In this document: piece by piece, positions 9,908-19,897 of the stretch
Layout: every line of letters starts with the position of its first letter
Position numbering within the stretch: position 1 is the stretch's first letter
From: Lutjanus erythropterus
Lineage: Eukaryota; Chordata; Actinopteri; Lutjaniformes; Lutjanidae
Direction: 5' to 3'
DNA length: 64,000 nt
Assembly: GCA_020091685.1 (NCBI GenBank)
Contig: CM034607.1
Span: 2,347,439 to 2,411,438, forward strand
Program-made: the position numbers and the translations under genes
The notes under the pieces: generated by a model
Databases searched by the model: none
Seen by the model: only the letters and a program-made list of their open reading frames with translations
What the model was told of the DNA's origin: nothing

Positions 9908-11157
9908 GTCATGACAGTCTACTCATTACAGTTTTATACCTGCTGTGTACAGGTGGAAGATCTGGTGTGACGGTGACGTCAGGAGAAGAGTCACAAAACA
10001 TATTATAATTTATTTTCTAGGACATATGAATATGGCCAGAAGGGTTTAAAATATTTTGTAATCCACTTTCTCACCACTAATCGCCTACAACTGCTACTGC
10101 TACCATGCTATGCTACAAGACGTATTATGTTAATGGATTCTCCATGTAAATGCATTAATTCTCTTGGGAGCATGAATGTTCTTAGCAAATTTCATGGCAA
10201 TTTTGATATTTATTGTGTACAAATGAAAACATTTGTCTCATGGTAACATAAAAGATAAGACCAGGAGGTCACAAAACAATTTAGAGCATGAATATTTATG
10301 GAAAATATATTAGATTTCTTGTTCTTGACAAAGACATTGGATGAACTGAACGACCAACCAATCAATAATATTCCTGGGCCACTTGCAGTGGTCTGGTAGA
10401 TTTCCAATCAAATGTGAACCCAACTGCAGACACAAAACACATGAAAGGTAACTAATAAACTAACTGAAGGTGGTAACTTAAGGCTGTGGAGTAGTAAAAC
10501 AAAACAAAAAAGAAATCTAGAGAGTAACCAAGGTACATAAAGTGCTGCCATTACGGCCTCTAGGATTCTGGGAAGAATTTGGAACCTGCTCCGATTCCAG
10601 AAGTATTAGTGACAGTGATATCAGGGGATATGGCCTTGTTCGCAGTCAGTCTTCCAATAAACCCCATAGGTATAAAGGAGAAACACTGTCAAGCCAATAA
10701 GGACTGAAGGACTGGGGCGTCCACATACTGAAAGGAGCCTTTAACCAGCTGGCAAATTGTATATAAATGGTGGATTGTGAAAATTGTGCAGGGCAGCTGC
10801 AGTGAACAGCAGCATCAGCAGGAGCAGCAGCTGATCTATAAAGGTTACAACCTTTCATTTCAGCCAGGTCAACACGCACCAATTGAAAATCCGACAGTCT
10901 TTTAAACTAGTCAGCAACTGGACATGCTGGAGCTTTTGGCAACAGTTCTTTATCACATGTAGGATTGTATTAGTACTGGTAATCCCTGCTGCTTTTCAAT
11001 CAGAACTCAACCTGGAGTCTTATCTGATTTAGCATTTGTTGTTGATGTACTGGCCAACAATATACACAATATATATACAGGTACACTGAGAAGAAGTAAC
11101 ATATATTGTGTTCCATTTCATTTTAAAAGGCCACTTTTTTTCAACATGTTCAATTTC
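9908..11157. other. Mostly featureless stretch with one repeat fragment
   Basis: Near 10150-10205 is GGGAGCATGAATGTTCTTAG followed by AATTTCATGGCAATTTTGAT, a fragment of the fish repeat family also seen at 60315-60360. Sequence at 10400-10910 is GC-richer, with CAGCAG-type triplets around 10810. A 78-codon minus frame spans 10882-10646 without recognisable motifs. No gene is supported. Confidence 0.4.
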
Positions 11158-12117
11158 AGCCTGTTCTCACTGCCAGCATGTCAGATATGATAACAGCCTG
11201 GTCAGTTCCCTGATGCTTCAAACTATGGCACTGTAGGTATCACTCAAGAATTATTTCTGGAGGCGCTCCTCTAGTGTTATGTTATGATGTACAGTCAAAG
11301 CCAAGTGATGCAATATAAGGAGCAAGAAAGTCTGGATGATGTATGGATGATATGGGATGGATGGTTGGGTCAAACTTCCACAGTATTTTCAGCCAGGACA
11401 CCAGGGTTGACTTCTTTTCACAACGCTATGTATGTGACATTACATACATTCACTCATATAATTTAGTCAAGGTTTACTTTGTTTTAAGTTCTGGAAGTAG
11501 TAGTCATCATTAGCATTGACTTATTTTTAATTTAATGCATTGTATATAAGTTACATAACATACGTAAGTGATATTAAATAATCTAAATAAGTTACATTAC
11601 ATAGCTTGTGTATCTTACTTAAGTTACGTTACTTGTGTTATGTAACTTTCTTACATTATGTTAGTTACACTACTTATGCCAATTTATTTTATGTAACTCC
11701 ATTACGTACATACTTTACATATGTGATGTGCCTTTTACTAACTAATGTAACTTTCATACATTACTTTACTTTACATTACCCAACTAATGCTAATTTAAAT
11801 ACATTAAGTTACGTTACTTATGCTAACTTATGTGACATAAAGCACATTAAGTTATGTTACCTACATTAACTTACATAACATACTTATTTTAACCCAAACC
11901 ATAGTCAAGTAGGTTTGTTGCTGAAACCTTAGCAAGTTGTTTGTGAGCCTTCATTTTGAAAGTCTACTTGGACATTGAATATTTATTCTTTCTAACTTGA
12001 CCGTGGAGCTCTGCACATGAAAAAACAACACTAGACTGATACTTACAACATTACAGTTTGAAGTGTAGGACCTCTGACCAAGCTGCTGTATTGGATGAGT
12101 TGGGAGTGAGAATGTGC
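11158..12117. mobile_element. CTGTTCTCA-ended MITE, longest copy
   Basis: It begins CAGCCTGTTCTCACT and ends with a degenerate inverted match, GGGAGTGAGAATGTG. It shares 'GCATGTCAGATA', the ATGGATGG region, 'GAAGTGTAGGACC.CTGACCAAGCTG' and 'GATGAGTTGGGAGTGAGAA' with copies at 24919-25492 and 52179-52670. The middle is expanded by a GTTACxTTA tandem array (11570-11890), which explains its greater length (about 960 bp against about 500-575 bp). There is no transposase. Family assignment beyond DNA transposon/MITE is not certain. Confidence 0.75.
11570..11890. repeat. Imperfect GTTAC(A/T)TTA tandem array
   Basis: Degenerate units of roughly 10-12 bp built from AAGTTACGTTACTTATG-like words repeat for about 320 bp inside the MITE. 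An 87-codon open frame across it (11606-11869) only translates the repeat into Y/L/T-rich sequence and is not a gene. Shorter arrays of the same words occur in the 5.2-kb and 52.4-kb copies. Confidence 0.7.
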
Positions 12118-12578
12118 TGCTTATCATCATAGTTTTCATTGGTAAAATTAATACTGCTTAGTAAATACCATTTACGTTCAGATTAAGGGCTTTACTACTT
12201 GCGAAAACACTCTCGTGTCTTCTTCAAAAGGAAAAAGAAGAAGCTGGAATTACAGTGAAAGACTGTTTATTAATCTAATGACCATGCTCACACTTATTCC
12301 CAGACGTTGTTATGCACGGATGGATTACAGATTATTAAATGTAGCTTACAAAAACTTGTGTATAATGCTTTAAGAGGATTTGAAGACTAGGTAACATGCA
12401 CTTCTGCTCCAGCTTTTCTGCTCTGCTTTAGAGCTCTGATTAAAGGTGTACAGTCACTTGAATCACTCATAAACTGACAGCCTATTTACAAATAGTCTGC
12501 AATCCTTGCCAGAGCAGATATTTTAGGATCATTTTATCCCGTTTGACCCATTTTCTCATGCCTACTGTTTGTGCTCAG
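12118..12578. other. Stretch without recognised features
   Basis: It is unique-looking, AT-leaning sequence with no repeat or frame supported. Its last 30 bases form the pyrimidine-rich tract and acceptor preceding the candidate exon at 12579. Confidence 0.4.
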
Positions 12579-12735
12579 TGTGTGCGTGGAGCTCATGCAG
12601 ACTCTGTTTGGCTGTCCTGATTACAACATGTCACAATATCTTTTTGGAGATGTGGTGCTTGGCTGTGGCTCCCTGGATAAAGCCTGTGATGATATTATTA
12701 ACAGTAACATCAGAGAGGTTCTACTGCTATTACAG
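12579..12735 (+). CDS. Candidate internal exon, unrecognised protein
   Basis: The acceptor CCTACTGTTTGTGCTCAG precedes 157 bp that are open in one frame and end at a donor, TTACAG|GTATTT. The first base completes a codon, and 52 codons follow, ending in phase 0. The translation begins VCVELMQTLFGC and ends NSNIREVLLLLQ. It has an even amino-acid mix, a plausible amphipathic helix at the end and mixed synonymous third positions, which looks more like real coding than most frames here. No family is recognised. The donor's +5 position is not ideal. A lone exon in repeat-rich DNA could be part of a gene with very long introns, a decayed gene fragment or chance. Confidence 0.35.
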
Positions 12736-12775
12736 GTATTTAGTGGAATTCATAATGTGATGGAAAAAGGGAGGA

Positions 12776-12798
12776 TTTTTTTTTTTTTTTTTTTTTTT
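12776..12798. repeat. Poly-T tract (23 bp)
   Basis: An uninterrupted run of 23 T lies 40 bp after the candidate exon at 12579-12735. It could be the tail of a reverse-oriented retroposed sequence, but no such body is recognised beside it. Confidence 0.9.
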
Positions 12799-12862
12799 AA
12801 TAGAAAATAGTTGCTGAAAACACCTTCACATTTTCTGTGGTCAGGATGTTTTTTTGGTTGGT

Positions 12863-13166
12863 CTCCCCCAATGCTATATAAGCCCCACTAACCAACACAC
12901 AAACGACTCCGCCTTCCCCTCCCCTCACCGTCCCTGATGGTCAATTAAAAACATACCAAGTCTAGTCCCCAGTCCAAATCAGTCCAGCAGTTCACTTCAG
13001 CTCACTTCAGTTCCAACAACCCGACACAGAAGTAAAAAAAAAGCAATCCTGTCACTGTCCTCTGGCTCTGGTGGCTCAAACATGTCTGGACATGTCCAAT
13101 AAAGCTGCTAGAGGGAGTGTCCATGTTTCAGGTGGTTTTCAGGTCGCTGAGACAGCGGAACGGACA
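12863..13166 (+). mobile_element. LTR-like fossil, copy B (plus orientation)
   Basis: Inverted partner of 2762-3060. It contains TATATAAG at 12875-12882, the repeated 'CAGTTCACTTCAGCTCACTT' block, and AATAAA at 13098-13103, about 220 bp downstream. The order TATA box then polyadenylation signal fits an LTR. No flanking internal retroelement sequence is recognised, so it is read as a solo or truncated LTR. Copy divergence suggests an old insertion. Copies A and B share no flanking sequence that I can see. Confidence 0.45.
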
Positions 13167-13167
13167 C

Positions 13168-13177
13168 CCCCCCCCCC
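13168..13177. repeat. Poly-C run
   Basis: About ten consecutive C bases lie immediately after the LTR-like copy B. A short homopolymer with no further significance seen. Confidence 0.7.
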
Positions 13178-13363
13178 AGCGTTTCAGAGCAGAGAGAGAC
13201 CTAATTAAGTCCATATACTCAGAATTTTTTAATCATTGAAATTCAGCTGGATGGTTAATAACACATTTCTGTGACGTGACAAACTCAGAACAGATATTTA
13301 TTTTTGCCTCACACAGACTATAAGTCTTGCCATGTTTGCAGTTACACTGGTAGGTTTCTGTCT

Positions 13364-13560
13364 GTGAAAGAAGACATAAAAAGTCATAATTATGAGATGA
13401 ACAAAACTGAAATTCTGAGATGAAGTGTTTTTTTTTTTACTTTTATCTCATAATTACAGCTTTTTTTAAATCTCATTTTGACATTTTGTCTCATAATTAT
13501 GCCTTTTTATTCTCATAATTATGACTTATCATGGGGATATATTTTTCTTTCACCGGTGGA
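13364..13560. repeat. MITE with palindromic CATAATTATGA tandem units
   Basis: The word TCATAATTATGAGAT, itself palindromic around ATAATTAT, recurs at least five times in both senses between 13381 and 13530. The outer flanks GTGAAAGAAGACATAAAAAG and TATTTTTCTTTCACCGGTGG are roughly inverted to each other, which suggests MITE ends. I recognise this AGTCATAATTATGAGAT satellite from other teleosts. It is non-coding. Confidence 0.65.
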
Positions 13561-13650
13561 AATGGGCTTCTATACAGGTCGGAGCACTCAGTAAGCCAAA
13601 GTTCTGCAAAGATGCATGTAAGCCTCTGTGCAGATTCATGCAGGGAAGGG

Positions 13651-13687
<37 letters not shown>

Positions 13688-13707
13688 ACATACAGAGATA
13701 CACACAC
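13651..13707. repeat. (CA)n microsatellite
   Basis: A CA run of about 30 bp is followed by imperfect CACATACACA and GATACACACAC units. Open frames on both strands crossing it are translation artefacts. Confidence 0.95.
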
Positions 13708-14041
13708 CTCCTCCTCCTGAATATTATGCGTGTCCAACAAACTGATTGGTCCACCTTTAGGTGAACACGGGGTCTCAAAAGCTTAGAAGTAGAAAGCTTG
13801 GAGAAAGTTGCTCCTCGTAGGTTGTATGTAATATCGTGAGGCACAACCTTTTCGTATCATTGCTGCTCTTGTTACACTTTAACCAGCTTTCAGTCCAGCC
13901 TCACGGCCCTCATGTGGTCCCGCTGCTGTTTATCCCGCGCTGCCTCGGTCTGTCTGCTCATGTCAGACAGCCAACATCGTGTCTGCACACTCTGCCAAGC
14001 CTTCCTGCATATTTAACTTCACCACTGTGTTGGATCTCCGA

Positions 14042-14064
14042 GGTGTGTGTGTGTGAGTGTGTGT
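14042..14064. repeat. (GT)n microsatellite
   Basis: A short imperfect GT run interrupted by GAGT. Confidence 0.85.
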
Positions 14065-14221
14065 AGTGACATTCCCCGGTGCGTCTGTTTCGCACCACTG
14101 GCCAGCAAAATAAAATGGTCTCCATGCTGTGCTGACACATTGACACACACACTCACACCAGTACAAATGTATGACACCCTACACACACCTCAAATTCTCC
14201 CTGTCTCTCTCCTCTCTCTGT

Positions 14222-14237
14222 AACACACACACACACA
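14222..14237. repeat. (CA)n microsatellite
   Basis: A short perfect CA run of about eight units. Confidence 0.85.
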
Positions 14238-14259
14238 TCATTAGGGTTGTGTGGACTGC

Positions 14260-14455
14260 TTGGTTCAGTCTGGCCCTTCATAACCTCACCGCTACAGAAA
14301 ATTATTCTTTCCACTTCATCATTTACTGCCAGCGCGTTAAACAAAATGTCACAGACCGACAAGTGCTCCACCTCCTCAATATCTGTAATTTGCTCGCCGC
14401 TTGAGGGGCTAATGGCAAGCAAACATGACAGTTGGAATTGGTAAGTGTTGGTGTC
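14260..14455. promoter_or_regulatory. Putative conserved non-coding element or 5' exon
   Basis: A repeat-free block with undepleted CpGs (CAGCGCGTTAAAC, GCTCGCCGCTTGAGG) flanked by CA/TG microsatellites. Three frames are open across it. The plus frame reads MSQTDKCSTSSISVICSPLE to ASKHDSWNW and stops at a good donor, GGAATTG|GTAAGT, near 14441. The minus frame reads GEQITDIEEVEHLSVCDILF. Openness in several frames points to composition rather than coding. I favour an enhancer-like conserved element, with a leader exon as an alternative. Conservation has not been measured. Confidence 0.35.
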
Positions 14456-14603
14456 TGGCTCGCGTGAAACAAAAGGGCAACAGGCCGGGCCGAAGTGTTT
14501 TTGTCTGAACGCGTAGTCATCAGATAACGCTTCAGCGGGAACATGAGAAGACGGCACAGTTCAGTGTTTTCGTTACGCTGCATAAACTGTTAACTGTCTC
14601 CCT

Positions 14604-14626
14604 CTGTGTGTGTGTGTGTGTGTGTG
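14604..14626. repeat. (TG)n microsatellite
   Basis: A perfect TG run of about eleven units. Confidence 0.9.
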
Positions 14627-14639
14627 CAGCGTGGGATGA

Positions 14640-15984
14640 CTGCTATAAGATCATAGTGCATTAAGATCGGTCATTTGGCTGTCCTCCACATACTTAACAC
14701 GAGCAACACTGCAACAACAGGAAGTAAATTCTTTCTTTAAGTTTCTGTTGAGCTGTAGTGAAGTCTGCCATGATAGTTTTCTTGCTGATGACACATCTCT
14801 CAGTTTACACCATCAACAGACTATAAAACAGTACAGTTTAATGACTCGGTAAGCCTGACAGTCATAAAGAAACACCACAGTGCAGTGTCGGTGTGCAGGA
14901 GTCTATGAAACTGTGTGTTCATTACACACAACTAGTGTTTTCTGATCTGCCACCTCTACACTTTACAATATCTTACAGGAATCAACTAATCTTTTCTTAT
15001 TAACTTAACATAAATGTACAACTTTTATTTTTTCAGGCTAATTAAACTTAAAAGAGCGACATGTGGCAACTGCACATTCAATATGGTATATTAAATAGAT
15101 TAAAATCCTATTTAATATATGATCTATGGTTGAAACAAGTTGTTTTCCCTCACACCCTCCTCCAGAATCAGGGAAACCTCTGCAGGAGCTCTGCAGGAGT
15201 GCAGGACATGTGCAACATAAATTGACAATAACAAGTGAGGACAAGTGCTCCGCTATAAGTGTCAAGTGTCTGTCAATGTAAAGTTAAGCTCATTATCCTG
15301 AAGACAAAAGCCCACTGCTCTGAAATAACATACTTTAAGTTAAGTTGGCCTGCTGCCAAATTCTATTAACATTTTGCTCAATTTAACTTTTATAAACATA
15401 TACTCCTTCTACAAGATTATTGATGATTTAATACATCTTTGAACAGACACTAATTAATGTGAAACACTAAACTAAAACAGCTACTCCAGCCCAGAGTAGA
15501 AATTTCAAATGGGGACACTGCGGCTGGTGATGCCAGAGATATATCAATTTAGTATCTTTCCTTGATCTCTGGTGATATATTGTAGTCATTTCATGATTTA
15601 TTCCAGTAAATATATTACAGATTTCTGCTTTAACATTTGTAGTATTTATTATGAGAACCAAGAGTTTTTCTATCTTGAAATGATGAGTTGAATGAATGTA
15701 CTGTACAGAGTTCAATCAACTCATTAATTAAAGTTTTTAAAGAGACATGATCAGCATATTAGCAGACTTCCCAGCATGCATTGTTTGAGAGTTCAATTCT
15801 CCCAAGTCCTTTCTTTTATAGTCTGAAGAAAAAATATGAGTATTAATTACAATACTGGAACAACAAGAACAGCTGCAGCGGCTCCAGCAGGAGCGGTTCT
15901 TTGTGTGTAATGAAAAACTGACTCTTCAAACTGAGAAAATATAGACGGAAATAAAATGTATTCGTAATGTTCATCAGTGTGACT
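14640..15984. other. Stretch without recognised features
   Basis: It is unique-looking AT-rich sequence with short chance frames on the minus strand (15265-15038, 15715-15467). The end of it, from about 15330, includes AAGTTAAGTTGG and similar words that may belong to the CACTGTAAA-type MITE that ends at 16208. Confidence 0.35.
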
Positions 15985-16208
15985 GAAGAGTTGTTGGCTC
16001 AACTTAATATCGTAATCTTACTGAATGTGTTTTCTCAAGTACAACTGAGTCAGTATCAAGTTAATTTGACTATAAAAGTTTTTGTTTTGGACCATTACAA
16101 AATTACCTCAACTTCTCTTTTCAAATTCAGTCAACTAAAGATTTAAAGGCGGTCTGGACAATAACTTTTTTCAGTTAAAACAACTTAATATAGTCTATAT
16201 TTACAGTG
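15985..16208. mobile_element. Partial CACTGTAAA-type MITE
   Basis: It ends TATATTTACAGTG, the characteristic terminus of the elements at 27167, 28992 and 50206. It contains CAACTTAATAT, 'ACCTCAACTTCTC' and 'CAGTTAAAACAACTTAATA' blocks rich in CAACTT/AAGTTG words. The opposite terminus is not found. Confidence 0.5.
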
Positions 16209-16260
16209 TGTGGTAAAGGTTTAGAAAGTTTGAGAAAGATGGGACAGATGGTAGTCAATG

Positions 16261-16395
16261 TTGTGCAAGTTACTTTCAAATGTAATACATTACATATTAC
16301 AAGTTACTTTCATTTGAAAGTAATAAGTTATTAAATCATATTATAATACTACAGTCTCTGTAGCTTAATGTGTTACATTACTTTTGTGTTACTAC
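16261..16395. repeat. Fish AGTTACTTTCATTTGAAAGTAA repeat
   Basis: It contains AAGTTACTTTCAAATGTAAT, 'CATTACATATTACAAGTTAC', a CATTTGAAAG palindrome and TGTTACATTACTTTTGTGTT. This combination is recognised from memory as a common teleost repeat. It is non-coding and self-complementary in part. Confidence 0.65.
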
Positions 16396-17646
<1,251 letters not shown>

Positions 17647-17882
17647 CTGCTATAGGACAAATAATACAGGAGGAGAGAGAAAGTTAGGACCAATCCTTCA
17701 CTTTTCCTTAACACTTACATGGACCCACACTGAAGGTCAGCTTTATTAAATATCATATTACTACAGTAAACATAAAGATTTTGAAAAATGTATAGGCCTA
17801 ACCATTTTCCTAACAGCTGGATAGGCCAGTCAAATACAGTAGCTTAGTCAGTGCCCTGTGCTTCAGACCGATGCTGTGGGTA

Positions 17883-18098
17883 GGGTAACGCTTTATATTA
17901 AGGTGCTTGTAATAAGTGTTAATTAATAGGTAATCAGGCTCTATAAGATGCTCATTAACATTAACATGCATTAATAAGACCATATAAGTGTTAATAAATG
18001 CATAGTAAATAACAAGTAATGAATGTGTGTATGAAAGGTTCTTCAAAAATAAAGTTGAGGTGAGATGAGCTGAGTTGGGTTTCAAATTTCATGAAGTT
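17883..18098. mobile_element. GGGTAACGCTTTATATTAAGG element, left part
   Basis: It starts GGGTAACGCTTTATATTAAG, which matches the inverted right end ACACAAAGTGTTACCC of the 32-kb element. It continues with AAGATGCTCATTAACATTAA and 'ATTAATAAGACCATATAAG' blocks shared with 32.1-32.4 kb. It is interrupted by a SINE-like sequence at 18099 and resumes at about 18216. Confidence 0.65.
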
Positions 18099-18215
18099 TC
18101 TCTGTAGCTCACCTGGTAGAGTGGGTCATTATTGCAGAGTCCCCTCTTTCTCTTCCCTCTCTCATTTCTCTCTGCAGCTGTCACTGCCCAATAAAGGCAA
18201 AACACCTCAAAATAC
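18099..18215 (+). repeat. tRNA-derived SINE fragment, internally shortened
   Basis: TCTGTAGCTCACCTGGTAGAGTGGG resembles a tRNA head with a Pol III A box. The tail CACTGCCCAATAAAGGCAAA and CCTCAAAATA matches a fish SINE known from memory. The usual B box and middle are missing, and a CT-rich stretch joins head to tail, so it cannot be a functional tRNA. It sits inside a TTAATAAG-rich element and so inserted later. Confidence 0.65.
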
Positions 18216-18330
18216 TAATAAGTATAATAATAAGTATGCTCCCAATGCATAGTTAACTGTTAATAAGTGCATAATAAAGGATTAATTAACCTTAATAAGT
18301 ATTATTCACACTTTAGATCTGTTGCATACT
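18216..18330. mobile_element. GGGTAACGCTTTATATTAAGG element, right part
   Basis: 'GCATAGTTAACTGTTAATAAG', 'GCATAATAAAGGATTAATTA' and 'ATTATTCACACTTTAGATCT' match the 88-bp internal unit of the 32.8-33.1 kb element. The terminal inverted repeat is lost, and an ATT microsatellite follows at once. Confidence 0.6.
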
Positions 18331-18374
18331 ATATTATTATTATTATTATTATTATTACTATTATTATTATTATA
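18331..18374. repeat. (ATT)n microsatellite
   Basis: About 14 ATT units with one imperfect unit (ACT) near 18357. Confidence 0.95.
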
Positions 18375-18951
18375 CCTGCCATAACATTTGCTGAGTATCT
18401 TGATGCTCATATTTAACTCTGACCAGAGACAGTGAAATTGCTCCTTGTATTTATGTATTTTATTCCTTTCTACACAGTTGGGTTAAATGAACCTTCACAT
18501 CATAAGTAATGACTTGTAAACTGTATTATTGTCAACAACCTATGATTTGGCACTATAAGCTTATAAATAAAATTGGATTGAAATTGAACCTTTTCAGAAT
18601 TATAACTGGAGTTGTTCTTAAACATAAAAAAAAACAAACAAACCACTTCATCACCCATGTATTTTTCATTCTCACATAACCAACTCTATAATCCTTAATC
18701 TTTATACCATTCAGGATGTAAGGTGTACCAGAATGTTACTTCAAATATGTTTTAGCCCTGTGGGGAGAAATGCCAAGTTTTTTGGATTTCAAGCCTGTAT
18801 TTCAGTTAAATCAGTTATATTTCAGTGTCTGTGTTAGAAAGGGAGATGAATGAAAATGTTTGAGTTTGGACATGGCAGTGAAAAAGACCAAAAAAAAGAG
18901 ACAGAGGCAGGATAGATTTATGAGCTGCAATATCAACTCACATCACGGTCA
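18375..18951. other. Stretch without recognised features
   Basis: It is AT-rich, unique-looking DNA with short A runs. No frame or repeat is supported. Confidence 0.4.
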
Positions 18952-18952
18952 A

Positions 18953-19004
<52 letters not shown>
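18952..19004. repeat. Compound (TG)n(GA)n microsatellite
   Basis: About 11 TG units run directly into about 15 GA units. The GA tract is a pure polypurine run facing the TCTCC array 70 bp downstream. Confidence 0.95.
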
Positions 19005-19006
<2 letters not shown>

Positions 19007-19072
19007 CAAGAAATTGAGTGATGAGATGTCAAGATGTCTTATTGCACTGAGATGCAATATCACGTCCTCCTC

Positions 19073-19114
19073 CCTCTCCTCTCCTCTCCTCTCCTCTCCT
19101 CTCCTCTCCTCTCC
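19073..19114. repeat. (TCTCC)n minisatellite
   Basis: About eight perfect five-base units make a pure pyrimidine tract of about 42 bp, capable of triplex (H-DNA) formation. Confidence 0.95.
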
Positions 19115-19831
19115 TTCTCTCTGCTTCACTTTTGAAAAACTGCAGCTGTTGTCACATCAGTCTAACAGTGATGACAGGTGAGAACGCAGTCTTAAAAAGG
19201 CTCTGCTACCTGTCTTTTAGAGTGAAATATTTTCAATTAGTGATGTCAGTAGAGGTTAAATGCTACTTATAACAATAAAACATGATGACATGCCAGTTGT
19301 GATGACATAAATTCAACATAGAAGAAAATTAAATGAACACATTCTTTCAGATTTGTTTAATCTGTACACAAACAAGTGTGAAAATAACAGTTTGTAGTTT
19401 GAGGGGGAGTTAATATGTCTGTGCTCACCTGTGCTACAAGGCCACGCCCACTGAAGACAAAGGGATAACGTCTGGTAATGTGAAATAAAGGCTGACGATG
19501 TGACACAAAATATTGTTTTTTGTTTTATTTTATGGCTTAATTTAACAACAATGACCTGCTCATTGCACATTATCCTGCTTGTTACTTGGTTACTTACCAA
19601 AAAATATCAATAATTTGGCACACAGTTGATTTTTGAATGATTTCTTTTGTTCCTCCAGAGTCTGTGATTATAACTGTGTCCATAGCAACGGTCTGCTATA
19701 AAGAAATAACAGATATTACAATGCTGTAATTGACAGCATTCAACAAAGCCATGTAAGGACAAATAATAAATTGTTCCACCTTACTTCTCTGGTCATGTAC
19801 AGATTTAACAAACCAGATACAATGTGTTAAT
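19115..19831. other. Stretch without recognised features
   Basis: It has unique-looking sequence. A 34-bp segment at 19145-19178 lies between an acceptor-like AAAACTGCAG and a donor-like GATGACAG|GTGAGA, reading LLSHQSNSDD, but it is too short to support alone. A 95-codon minus frame (19600-19313) has no motif. Confidence 0.35.
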
Positions 19832-19895
19832 CAGTGAGCTTTAGAGGAGGTTGGTGTGTTTTTGAATTCTGGACAGAGCCAGCCTCCAGCTCGGT
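19832..19895. repeat. Fragment of a GGACAGAGCCAG fish repeat
   Basis: The words 'GCTTTAGAGG', 'GTGTTTTTGAATTCTGGACAG' and AGCCAGCC match the 52021-52165 copy (TTCAGAGGTATTGG, TTGGACAGAGTCAGG). A short, diverged piece. Confidence 0.5.
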
Positions 19896-19897
19896 AC

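Noticed and set aside
11606-11869. Tyrosine/leucine/threonine-rich 87-codon frame
   Set aside because: It is the GTTACxTTA tandem array of the MITE read in one frame.
18099-18130. tRNA gene suggested by TAGCTCACCTGGTAGAGTGG
   Set aside because: There is no anticodon arm, B box or acceptor-stem pairing. It is the head of a SINE fragment.
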